64,000 nucleotides of DNA. Source: Bacteroidota bacterium. GTDB taxonomy: Bacteria > Bacteroidota > Bacteroidia > Bacteroidales > Tenuifilaceae. Position numbers and translations under genes: made by a program. The notes below the pieces were generated by a model. That model saw only the letters and a program-made list of their open reading frames with translations, had not been told where the DNA came from and did no database searches. The stretch spans positions 1-64,000 of the forward strand of contig JAKQKB010000072.1 in NCBI GenBank assembly GCA_029560875.1, given 5' to 3'. Positions 44,124 to 52,250 of the stretch are shown here, in pieces. The first letter of the stretch is position 1. Every line of letters begins with the position of its first letter.

Positions 44124-47100
44124 ATGAAAAAACAAATTCTTTTTGGATTGGCATTGCTAATCATAACTTTCATTGCAACTCCTTTAAAAGCCCAGTATTT
44201 TGGAAGAAATAAGCCTATTTACAAAAATTTCAAGTTTGATGTTTTCCAAACACCAAACTATGAAATTTATCATTACATAAAAAATGATAGTTTAAGGAAT
44301 AAAATTGCCCTATCGGCCGAAAAATGGTACGATAGGCATTATCAAGTTTTCAGAGATTCTATTACCGAACGTAACCCTCTTTTAATTTATAGCAATCATG
44401 CAGACTTCCAACAAACCACTGCAATATCTGGCTCTATAGGTGTTGGAACAGGCGGGGTAACCGAAGCCTTAAAAAACAGGGTGGTAATGCCCATTACGGA
44501 AACATGGAGCCAAACCGACCACGTATTAGGGCACGAATTGGTTCATGCCTTCCAGTTTAACTCCTTGATAACTGGCGATTCTACATCGCTTAACTCAATT
44601 CGCAACCTCCCTTTATGGATGGTTGAAGGTATGGCTGAATACCTTTCCATTGGAACCAACGACTACCAAACAGCCATGTGGATGCGCGATGCTGTATTAA
44701 ACGACGACTTTCCTACCCTTGAGAATATGACATACTACCCAAACAAGTACTTTCCTTATCGTTGGGGACATGCGTTTTGGTCATTCATTGGTAGAACATT
44801 TGGCGATAGCCTAATAAACCCTATTTTCAAGGAAACAGCCAAAAGAGGTTATAACTATGCTCTAACAAAGTATGTAGGATTAAACGAAAAATCCTTCTCC
44901 AGCCTATGGAAATCAGTTTATTACGACTATTTCAACAGTACTCTTCCTAGCAAAGATGAAGACCCTGCTGGTGCCAAGATACTATTTGAAAGAAATGCTG
45001 GGGAAATAAATATTTCGCCTGCTGTTAGTCCCGATGGACGTTATGTAGCCTTTTACTCAGAGAAAGACTTATTCTCCATCGATTTATTTTTAGCTCATGC
45101 CACGAGCGGGACAATTATTCGGCGTTTATCTAGTGTAGTTCACGAATCCGAGGTAGATGCATTGAACTTTATTGAATCGGCAGGTACTTGGTCGCCCGAT
45201 AGCAAACAGTTCGCATTTGTAGCATTCAGCAAGGGTAGAAATAAATTACTTATTGTTGATGTGTTTGACGACAAACTCGTTAAGGAGGTATCCATTGTTG
45301 GTGTACCCTCATTCAACTACCCTGCTTGGTCGCCCGATGGAAAAAATATTGTTGTGTCAGGTCTTGTGGATGGCATTAACGACCTATATATGGTTGACTT
45401 AGAGACTAACCTTGTTACTCAACTCACCAATGATGGTTGGAGCAATATACATCCATCGTGGTCGCCCGATGGAACAAGAATAACATACTCAACCGACCGA
45501 CCATCCGATAGCGACACTTTATCAAACACAAACGTTGGGTATAACATTGCAACACTTGATGTTACAAATAAAGCCATTAAAGTATATGACATATTTCCAG
45601 GAGCAGACAATCTAAACCCTATGTACTCTGGCGATGGAAAGAATATTTATTTCTTAACCAATGCCGATGGTTACAGAAATCTATTCAAGTTCGATTCCTA
45701 CACCAATGAAACATACAGATTAACAAATATACTAACCGGTATTTCAGGGATGACACCCTTAGCTCCAGCAATGAGTGTTGCCCGTGAAACCGATGAGGTT
45801 TGCTATTCACACTATTACGGGACAAAGTACTCAATTTACACTGCGGACTCTGTGGACTTTAAACCAGAAAAAGTTGACCCCTATTTTGTTAATTTTAACG
45901 CCTCCATACTACCACCTGTGAACCGAGCAACAGAAGGCCTTGTTGACAAGAATTTAGCTGACAACACACAACTTTTAAATCTTGTTGATTCTTTTAAAAC
46001 CATTAAATACAGACCAAAATTTAAACTTGATTATATATCCAATATTGGAATGGGTATCAGCACAAGCCCTTACGGGACAGGAATGGCTGGTGGCGTTGAA
46101 ATGCTTTTTAGTGATATTGTTGGAAAAAATATGATATATACAGGATTATCACTGAATGGTGAAATTTGGGATTTTGGAGGTCAGTTCACTTACTTACAAC
46201 AAAAAAAGTATATTACATGGGGAGTAACTGCTTCGCATATTCCATACTCCTTTCCGCAATATGTATTTGACACTATTCAGATTAGTGAAACAGAATATAT
46301 TGGAGAGTATCAACTATGGCTATATAGATTATTTGAAACATCACTTGGTGGTTTAAGTTACTTCCCATTATCACAAACTCAAAGGCTAGAATTTGGAGCA
46401 TCAATGTCACGTTACTACTATAGACTTGATATATACTCTTACTATGAAGGGAAAAAACGAGGAGAAACACCCCCGGGATTTTGGCTTCAAAGAACACATG
46501 GTGCTTATGTATATGACAATTCCGATTTTGGTATTGCCTCTCCAATGCGTGGTAATAGGGTAAGATTTCAAATTGATAAAACCTTAGGAGAATATAGTTA
46601 CTGGGGAGGTTTAGTAGATTTACGTAAGTATATCTTTGTTAAGCCATTTAGTTTTGCTATGCGAGGGATATACTATGGTCGATATGGCTCTTCAGTAAGA
46701 GACTCAATTCTATACCCTCTTTATATTGGTTACCCTTGGTATATAAGAGGATATGACAATATCACTTTTTATAACTACACTCAGAATAGCAACTTAAGTG
46801 TAGAACAATTAACTGGTGACCATATGGTAATTATGAATTTTGAGATTCGTTTACCGTTTACTGGTCCAGAAAGACTTACTGTTTTTAAATCAGGTACATT
46901 CTATACTGAATTAGCACTATTTGCCGATGCTGGTATTGCTTGGACCAAGGAGAATCCTCCTACACTAAAGTGGAAACCCGAAAACATTAATCAACGGACA
47001 CCATTTGTTAGTAGCGGTATAAGTTTAAGAATCAATTTGTTTGGGATGTTAATTTTGGAACCCTACTATGCGATTCCATTCCAACTAGGCGGTCTAGAAT

Positions 47101-47138
47101 CGGCTCGATGGGGAATAAATTTCTTACCAGGATGGTAG
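44124..47138 (+). CDS. Exported zinc-peptidase / PD40-repeat / outer-membrane barrel protein
   Basis: The 1004-residue product begins with a signal peptide (cleaved near LKAQ). A gluzincin-like peptidase domain (about 30-290) has HELVH (His137, Glu138, His141) and a third-ligand candidate Glu168 in VEGMAEY. Five or so PD40/TolB-type repeats (about 300-540: SPAVSPDGRYVAFYS, YPAWSPDGKN, HPSWSPDGTR) follow. The C-terminal ~330 residues have alternating aromatic strands, consistent with an outer-membrane barrel. Such triple-domain proteins are known in Bacteroidota; the target is unknown. ATG at 44124 sits before a signal sequence. Confidence 0.8.
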   Translation: MKKQILFGLALLIITFIATPLKAQYFGRNKPIYKNFKFDVFQTPNYEIYHYIKNDSLRNKIALSAEKWYDRHYQVFRDSITERNPLLIYSNHADFQQTTAISGSIGVGTGGVTEALKNRVVMPITETWSQTDHVLGHELVHAFQFNSLITGDSTSLNSIRNLPLWMVEGMAEYLSIGTNDYQTAMWMRDAVLNDDFPTLENMTYYPNKYFPYRWGHAFWSFIGRTFGDSLINPIFKETAKRGYNYALTKYVGLNEKSFSSLWKSVYYDYFNSTLPSKDEDPAGAKILFERNAGEINISPAVSPDGRYVAFYSEKDLFSIDLFLAHATSGTIIRRLSSVVHESEVDALNFIESAGTWSPDSKQFAFVAFSKGRNKLLIVDVFDDKLVKEVSIVGVPSFNYPAWSPDGKNIVVSGLVDGINDLYMVDLETNLVTQLTNDGWSNIHPSWSPDGTRITYSTDRPSDSDTLSNTNVGYNIATLDVTNKAIKVYDIFPGADNLNPMYSGDGKNIYFLTNADGYRNLFKFDSYTNETYRLTNILTGISGMTPLAPAMSVARETDEVCYSHYYGTKYSIYTADSVDFKPEKVDPYFVNFNASILPPVNRATEGLVDKNLADNTQLLNLVDSFKTIKYRPKFKLDYISNIGMGISTSPYGTGMAGGVEMLFSDIVGKNMIYTGLSLNGEIWDFGGQFTYLQQKKYITWGVTASHIPYSFPQYVFDTIQISETEYIGEYQLWLYRLFETSLGGLSYFPLSQTQRLEFGASMSRYYYRLDIYSYYEGKKRGETPPGFWLQRTHGAYVYDNSDFGIASPMRGNRVRFQIDKTLGEYSYWGGLVDLRKYIFVKPFSFAMRGIYYGRYGSSVRDSILYPLYIGYPWYIRGYDNITFYNYTQNSNLSVEQLTGDHMVIMNFEIRLPFTGPERLTVFKSGTFYTELALFADAGIAWTKENPPTLKWKPENINQRTPFVSSGISLRINLFGMLILEPYYAIPFQLGGLESARWGINFLPGW

Positions 47139-47151
47139 TAAAATAAAAGAT

Positions 47152-47182
47152 AAGGATTAACGAAATCGTTAATCCTTGTTCA
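47152..47182 (+). terminator. Terminator between the exported peptidase gene and hydG (convergent)
   Basis: A perfect 12-bp stem AAGGATTAACGA / TCGTTAATCCTT with a two-base loop. It is flanked by A-rich sequence on the left and T-rich on the right, so it can serve both directions. Confidence 0.8.
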
Positions 47183-47188
47183 TTTATA

Positions 47189-48616
47189 CTAAAAGTACAA
47201 ATCCCTCTCCCCTGCTTTTATTCGTTCAATCCTACGTTTTACTTCATCGGTGTTTTGATGCCCACTGATATCGACAAGAGTTTTGTCAATCAACTTAAAC
47301 CCTTTTACCTGCACCTCGGGCGTAGCATAATCAACCAAATACTCAGTTAAAGTGAGTAGTGCATTAGGAGTGCAGAAACGCTTTATAAAGCCGGGAACTG
47401 AGAATTCCATAAAGTGCTCTCCCGTTCTGTTTAAGCGGTAGCAAGCGGTACAGAACGATGGAATATAGTCGTTATCCACAAGTTCATCAATAATTTCGGC
47501 AAGTGAGCGGTTATCGTTAATTTGGAACTGCTCCTTGGTTAAATCCTGCTTCTCGTTCTTTGAGTCGGAGTATGAACCCAACTCCAGCTTTGTTCCACCA
47601 TCAATTTGCGAAACGCCAAACTGGATTACCTGACGACGAATCTCAACAGGTTCGCGAGCTGTAAGAATCATTCCTGTATACGGAACTGCAAGGCGAAGAA
47701 TTGCAACCAACTTAACAAAATCGTCATCGGACACAAAGTACTTATCAGTAATGTCTAATCCCGAGGCAGATTTAATTCTTGGGAAAGAAATTGTGTGTGG
47801 TCCTACATTATAGCAAGCCTCCAAATGGTTTGTATGGCGCACTAGCGCAAGCACATCGAAACGCCAATCGTACAATCCGAACAAAGCACCAATACCAACA
47901 TCATCTAGACCAACTTCCTGGGCTCTATCGAGCGATGTTAATCGCCACTCATAATCCCGTTTTTTTCCTGTTGGGTGATACCAACTATAAGCTTCGGGGT
48001 GATATGTCTCCTGAAAAACCTGATAAGTTCCAATTCCTGAATCCTTAACAACCTTAAAACCATCCAAATCCAATGGTGCAGCGTTGATGTTCACCCTGCG
48101 AATCTCGCCATTGTTCTTTTTAATTCCATATACCAACTTCACAGTATGAGCAATGTACTCAGGGGAGTAATGGGCGTGCTCGCCATAAACAAGAATTAAT
48201 CGTTTCTGACCATTCTCCTCCAATGCCTCAACCTCACGAACAATTTCCTCATCGGACAAGGTCATACGAACGGCATCCTTGTTCGATGAGCGGAAACCAC
48301 AGTACTTACAGTTATTTGTACACTTATTTCCAATATAGAGCGGAGCAAAAAGCACAATTCTATTCCCGTAAACACGCTCCTTAAGGGTGCGTGCACCTTG
48401 TAGAATTTCCTCAACCAATTCAGGGTCGGTTGTGTTTACAAGGATTGCCACCTCCTCTAAATTGAGTCGGTTTTTATCGAGCGATTTGGCAATAATTTCC
48501 CTAACTCGCTCTTTGGTAGGTCTAGCGTTGTTGATAAATTCCCAAATCTCATCGGTATCGATGAATGGTTTCATTCTCTCATCGGGAATTCGGTATTTTT
48601 CTGGAGTGAATTTCAT
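47189..48616 (-). CDS. hydG: [FeFe]-hydrogenase maturase HydG (radical SAM tyrosine lyase)
   Basis: HydG splits tyrosine to make the CO and CN ligands of the H-cluster. The 475-residue enzyme has the radical-SAM motif CTNNCKYCGF (about 98-107), the ELVVYGEHAHYSPEYIAHT-like stretch (LILVYGEHAHYSPEYIAH), GPHTISFPRI and EIRRQVIQFGVSQIDGGTK. The C-terminal CTACYRLNRTGEHFMEF is the second cluster site. Full length. Its upstream spacer is 340 bases long. Confidence 0.95.
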   Translation of the reverse strand: MKFTPEKYRIPDERMKPFIDTDEIWEFINNARPTKERVREIIAKSLDKNRLNLEEVAILVNTTDPELVEEILQGARTLKERVYGNRIVLFAPLYIGNKCTNNCKYCGFRSSNKDAVRMTLSDEEIVREVEALEENGQKRLILVYGEHAHYSPEYIAHTVKLVYGIKKNNGEIRRVNINAAPLDLDGFKVVKDSGIGTYQVFQETYHPEAYSWYHPTGKKRDYEWRLTSLDRAQEVGLDDVGIGALFGLYDWRFDVLALVRHTNHLEACYNVGPHTISFPRIKSASGLDITDKYFVSDDDFVKLVAILRLAVPYTGMILTAREPVEIRRQVIQFGVSQIDGGTKLELGSYSDSKNEKQDLTKEQFQINDNRSLAEIIDELVDNDYIPSFCTACYRLNRTGEHFMEFSVPGFIKRFCTPNALLTLTEYLVDYATPEVQVKGFKLIDKTLVDISGHQNTDEVKRRIERIKAGERDLYF

Positions 48617-48955
48617 ATAGTTTGATATTTTGTTTTACAATTTTTAGTTCACCTGAAAATCAACATCATTGTTGATGCTGATAAAAACAAAATCTTCCTA
48701 AACGAAATTCGTTAAAAGAGAACAATTAAATCAACGTTAGTCGATTTAAAGCATAAAACTTATCCAAACAAGGTTTCATTTCGATTCTCTTCTCCATCAG
48801 AATTTCCTCTGGATCCGATTTTGTTAGCTGAATCCTCGAAAGCAAAAAAATCACATTCTCAGATACAGGAATAAAATCAATACTTTTTATACGATTTTAC
48901 ATTGACAAAGATATACTAAAGAATCAATATGTAAAGTTGATATAAATCAGTCCTG
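48617..48955. other. 339-base spacer between ribF and hydG
   Basis: Holds an inverted repeat ATCAACA/TTGTTGAT near 48658 and an open stretch read leftwards (48896-48726), listed separately. The rest is A+T-rich. The hydG promoter should lie here; I find no match to the Rex palindrome. Confidence 0.45.
48726..48896 (-). other. 57-codon open stretch without an ATG start
   Basis: Read leftwards it gives gene-like text: IKSIDFIPVSENVIFLLSRI, then QLTKSDPEEILMEKRIEM, then a basic end. The only ATG codons are at about codons 35 and 40, and the codon before the open stretch is ATG followed at once by TAA. It may be a small protein with an unusual start, or a remnant. Only the coding-like composition supports it. 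Confidence 0.25.
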
Positions 48956-49897
48956 TTAGAAAATTAACTCATCAACCAACTTGGCAGCTTCCTCGAGTTG
49001 ATGCCTTAAACGGAGGGAGTTATTCACATCAATTCCTCCTGTAATGCGCTTGTGAAAGTACAATTTAGCATCCTCATTATAGAATTTCCCCTTGAAGTCC
49101 AGTATATGTAACTCTACATTACGGTCAATTACATCAGACTCGCCCGCTGGATGGTTCGACCAAACAATTAGCATTGCCCTATAGCTTGCGCTATTCCACT
49201 CTAAAGTAACAGCGTAAATCCCTTCGGGTGGAATTAACTTACCAGTTTCATCAATCTGAACTGTTAGTGTAGGGAAATCAGCCTGATTAAAGAAATGTGT
49301 TCCCTTCCCTAACGAGCCAATAATTATATACTGATGGTCTAGGTAAGCATTTGCGCGCTGGATTCGACCTTCCAAAAGTGCTTTACGAATTGTTGTGGAA
49401 CTTACGGTTTCCTGCTGAATATCCTGCTCAGGAATTTCCTCCACACCAAAACCATACTCATTGCTCAACTTTCGTAACTCCTCATAATCGCCTTCCCTAT
49501 TGTGCCCGAAGTGATGATTAAATCCAACTACAATGAACTTTGCATGGAGTTTCTCCATTAAATAGGTTTTAATAAAGTCGAGCGATGATACTTTTGAAAA
49601 ATCAAGGGTGAATTTCACAACTATTAAATGGTCGAGCCCCGCTTTGCAGAGCAAATCTATTTTTTCGCGCTGCGAAAGGATAAAAAGCAACTTCTTGCCT
49701 TCGGTTTCGGGATAAAGAACTTTACGTGGATGAGGATGAAAGGTAATCAGTACAGACTCACCATCAATATTGCGAGCAATCTCATTAATTCTATTGATGA
49801 TTGTTTTATGGCCAATATGAACACCATCAAATGACCCTGTGGTAACCACAGGATTTTTGATTGAACTCAAATCGTCGAAACCGTAATGAACTTTCAT
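48956..49897 (-). CDS. ribF: Bifunctional riboflavin kinase / FAD synthetase
   Basis: RibF makes FMN and then FAD. The 313-residue enzyme has an N-terminal FAD synthetase domain (TTGSFDGVHIGHKTIINRI, about 19-37; FHPHPRKVLYP; VVGFNHHFGHNREGDY) and a C-terminal riboflavin kinase domain (about 185-310: GSLGKGTHFFNQADFPTLTV-like text with PPEGIYAV). The ATG at 49897 (MKVHYGFDD) is preferred to an extended frame rich in Phe. It is the next gene after rex, but a terminator separates them. Confidence 0.93.
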   Translation of the reverse strand: MKVHYGFDDLSSIKNPVVTTGSFDGVHIGHKTIINRINEIARNIDGESVLITFHPHPRKVLYPETEGKKLLFILSQREKIDLLCKAGLDHLIVVKFTLDFSKVSSLDFIKTYLMEKLHAKFIVVGFNHHFGHNREGDYEELRKLSNEYGFGVEEIPEQDIQQETVSSTTIRKALLEGRIQRANAYLDHQYIIIGSLGKGTHFFNQADFPTLTVQIDETGKLIPPEGIYAVTLEWNSASYRAMLIVWSNHPAGESDVIDRNVELHILDFKGKFYNEDAKLYFHKRITGGIDVNNSLRLRHQLEEAAKLVDELIF

Positions 49898-49936
49898 CAA
49901 TAAAATATTATCGAATAAAAATAGAAAAATCTTTAT

Positions 49937-49970
49937 GAAAAAAAAATATTCTGGGAAATCCCAGAATATC
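49937..49970 (-). terminator. Strong intrinsic terminator after rex
   Basis: Read leftwards, ATATTCTGGGA and TCCCAGAATAT (11 bp, 49969-49946) are followed by nine T. It marks the end of the hydC-to-rex run and separates it from ribF. Confidence 0.93.
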
Positions 49971-50007
49971 ATAATCTCTTAGAGTGTAAATAAGTTTAAA
50001 ACTGTCT

Positions 50008-50625
50008 TTAATTAGGCTTAACGAAATAAGCAACTTTCTCCATGGAAGTAATCATATCATACTCCTCCAGATAAATTGTTTCTGGGACATTTACTGGAAC
50101 TGTAGTGAAATTAAGTATGCCTTTTATCCCGGCATTAACCAATAGTTCAGCAACAGTTGCGGCAGAATCGGGTGGTGCAGCAATTATTGCAATTGAAATA
50201 TTGCTACGCCTAATTACATCATTCAAATCTTTAATATGAAAGCAGTTAACACCGGCAACAACCCTATTAACCTTATTTGGGTCGACATCGAATGCTGCAA
50301 CAATATTCAACTTAGGGCGTTTTCCATTGAAGTAGGCAGTTATTGCTCTACCAAGGTTTCCCATTCCAACCACTGCCACATTCAAACTTTCCTCGTGGTC
50401 GATTAAACCGCCAATTACGTTGATTAGCTCCTGCGCATCGTAACCTTTCTTTTTAAGGCTAGAATAGCCAATGAGCATTAAATCGCGGCGCACCTGAACG
50501 GCTGTAATATTATGTAAACCAGCCAGCTCGTGCGAATAAATGTGTGTTTTGCCTTTAGCCAAGCAATTATAGAGAGTTCTTCGGTATTCGCTTAAACGTT
50601 CTACTGTTTTTTCGGGTAACTTCAT
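50008..50625 (-). CDS. rex: Redox-sensing transcriptional repressor Rex
   Basis: The 205-residue product has the N-terminal winged helix (ETVERLSEYRRTLYNCL-like start, SHELAGLHNITAVQVRRDL, about 28-46) and the C-terminal Rossmann domain with VVGMGNLGRAITAYF (about 85-99), the NAD(H)-binding Gly pattern. Rex dimers leave their operators when NADH rises. It is the last gene of the hydrogenase operon, 60 bases after the receiver-kinase gene, with a terminator close behind. Rex-like sites at 58441 and 58706 suggest it controls its own operon. Confidence 0.93.
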   Translation of the reverse strand: MKLPEKTVERLSEYRRTLYNCLAKGKTHIYSHELAGLHNITAVQVRRDLMLIGYSSLKKKGYDAQELINVIGGLIDHEESLNVAVVGMGNLGRAITAYFNGKRPKLNIVAAFDVDPNKVNRVVAGVNCFHIKDLNDVIRRSNISIAIIAAPPDSAATVAELLVNAGIKGILNFTTVPVNVPETIYLEEYDMITSMEKVAYFVKPN

Positions 50626-50685
50626 ACAGTTGAGTTTTACCTTTTATTTTAAATAGTTTTACAAATTTACAATACAAATTCAATT

Positions 50686-51834
50686 TTATATTCCTTCGTT
50701 CGCAATAATAGAGTTTGGTAGAGGAAATAAAAGTGTGAAAGTTGAACCCTCACCTGGTTTACTCTCAACTTTGACCTCTGCGCTATAAAGTTCCATAATC
50801 TTCTTCACAATCGATAATCCTAATCCGCTTCCGCTAACATTTTTACTTTGTGGGTTTTTAATTCGAGTAAATTCCTGAAAAAGCTTTGATAAATCCTCCT
50901 CGTTAATTCCTATACCCGAATCCGATACCTTACAGTAAATATGACTTTCGGTGTGTCCGGCCTCGCATTTCACCCATCCTCCCTTAACGTTATACTTAAC
51001 CGCATTAGAGATAAGGTTGTTGAGCAGAATCTCCATATCATCGGAATCAGCAAAAATTGGCTGTGGCTCGTCATTAACCAACTCCAAGGTAATATCACGC
51101 TGAACAGCCATTGGAGTCATTGTATCCAATGCAGATTTTGCAACAAGCACCAAATCAATTTCCCTTAAATCGCGCCTACGCTTACCCGATTCAATATGCG
51201 TTAAGTCCAGTAAATCCATTATTAGGTTACGCATTGCCTGAATACGTGATAGCGAACGCTCTATAGGCTCTGCATAATCGTCAATTTTATCGCCAGTCTG
51301 CTTCTCCTGCATCATACGCAAATAACCCTCAATGGCATTTAAGGGCGATTTTAGCTCATGTGAAAGCACTGTGAGGAACTGAAAACGTACCTGCTTCCCT
51401 TCTTTATGGAGTTTGCGGGTCATTTGACGAAGGAAAAAATGCTTGGCGATATTCTCCATCGAGGCCTTTAACTCCTGAGGAGTAAACGGTTTAGGGACAA
51501 AGTCGTACGCACCTATATTGGTAGCTTTAACGGCCAACTCCAACGATGCATAGGAGGTTATCATCATCACCAGAATATTGGGTTGATTGGCATTAATGTA
51601 CTCCAACACCTCAATCCCCTGAATTCCGGGCAACTTATTATCGAGCAGAACAATAGCAGGTGGTTGTTTCTGAATAATTTCGATTGCTGCCTCGCCCGTC
51701 TCAGCTTCAACAATATTAAAACCTATCTCGTCCTCCAAGAAGGGATAGCTAACAGTAAAATTTCTAAGAATACGCTCTACACCAGAGCGAATTCCAGGTT
51801 CATCGTCAACCACTAGCACATCAAGAAGTTCCAT
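50686..51834 (-). CDS. Receiver-histidine kinase hybrid (REC-HisKA-HATPase)
   Basis: The 382-residue product starts with a receiver domain (about 4-125: DD at 10-11, phospho-acceptor Asp65 in VLLDNKLPG, Lys115 in PKPFTP). A HisKA domain follows with the phospho-accepting His159 in LSHELKSPLNAIEGYL, then an HATPase domain (N-box NAVKYN, DSGIGI, GSGLGLSIVKKI). There is no membrane segment or separate sensor domain. It starts 2 bases before the lone receiver ends, so the two are co-translated. It may take a phosphate from the sensory hydrogenase kinase next to it. Confidence 0.85.
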   Translation of the reverse strand: MELLDVLVVDDEPGIRSGVERILRNFTVSYPFLEDEIGFNIVEAETGEAAIEIIQKQPPAIVLLDNKLPGIQGIEVLEYINANQPNILVMMITSYASLELAVKATNIGAYDFVPKPFTPQELKASMENIAKHFFLRQMTRKLHKEGKQVRFQFLTVLSHELKSPLNAIEGYLRMMQEKQTGDKIDDYAEPIERSLSRIQAMRNLIMDLLDLTHIESGKRRRDLREIDLVLVAKSALDTMTPMAVQRDITLELVNDEPQPIFADSDDMEILLNNLISNAVKYNVKGGWVKCEAGHTESHIYCKVSDSGIGINEEDLSKLFQEFTRIKNPQSKNVSGSGLGLSIVKKIMELYSAEVKVESKPGEGSTFTLLFPLPNSIIANEGI

Positions 51835-51835
51835 A

Positions 51836-52231
51836 CTAGAGTTTTAGTAGTTTAATTATTTCGCGGTGAAGTTGGTCGGGTCTAATACCCTTCTCAAGGT
51901 ATAAATCAGCTTTAATCCACTTGCGCTCCTGCTCGGAGCTAATTCCAAACGACATTCCAGTTTCAGCTGCCACTGCAGTTGCAATGATAATTGGAATTTC
52001 AGGGTATTTGCGCTTAATTTTATAGCTAAGGATAAAGCCACTATCCTCGTTCTCCATCATTAAATCGAGAATTGCCAAATCGGGTTTCATGGTGCTTAGC
52101 AACTGCTCAGCTTCGCGCTGACTTTCGGCTGTTACAACCTCAAAACCCATTTTCTCAACGTGAAACCTTAGTTGATACAAATAGTCTATATCATCGTCAA
52201 CAATAAGGATAGTTTTTTTTGCAGTAGGCAT
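51836..52231 (-). CDS. Stand-alone response-regulator receiver
   Basis: The 131-residue product is one receiver domain: DDD at 12-14, phospho-acceptor Asp56 in LAILDLMME, ATA at 84-86, and Lys114 in YLEKGIRP. There is no output domain. It lies between the sensory-hydrogenase kinase and the receiver-kinase, which is the layout of a phosphorelay with a shuttle receiver. The ATG at 52231 (MPTAKKTILIVDDD) is clear; the frame upstream is the 3' end of the kinase gene. Confidence 0.85.
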   Translation of the reverse strand: MPTAKKTILIVDDDIDYLYQLRFHVEKMGFEVVTAESQREAEQLLSTMKPDLAILDLMMENEDSGFILSYKIKRKYPEIPIIIATAVAAETGMSFGISSEQERKWIKADLYLEKGIRPDQLHREIIKLLKL

Positions 52232-52250
52232 ATTGTTTAATTCGTTTAGT

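Noticed and set aside
48617-48955. Rex-type operator before hydG
   Set aside because: No TGTTA-N6-TAACA match was found; the ATCAACA/TTGTTGAT repeat has a different form.
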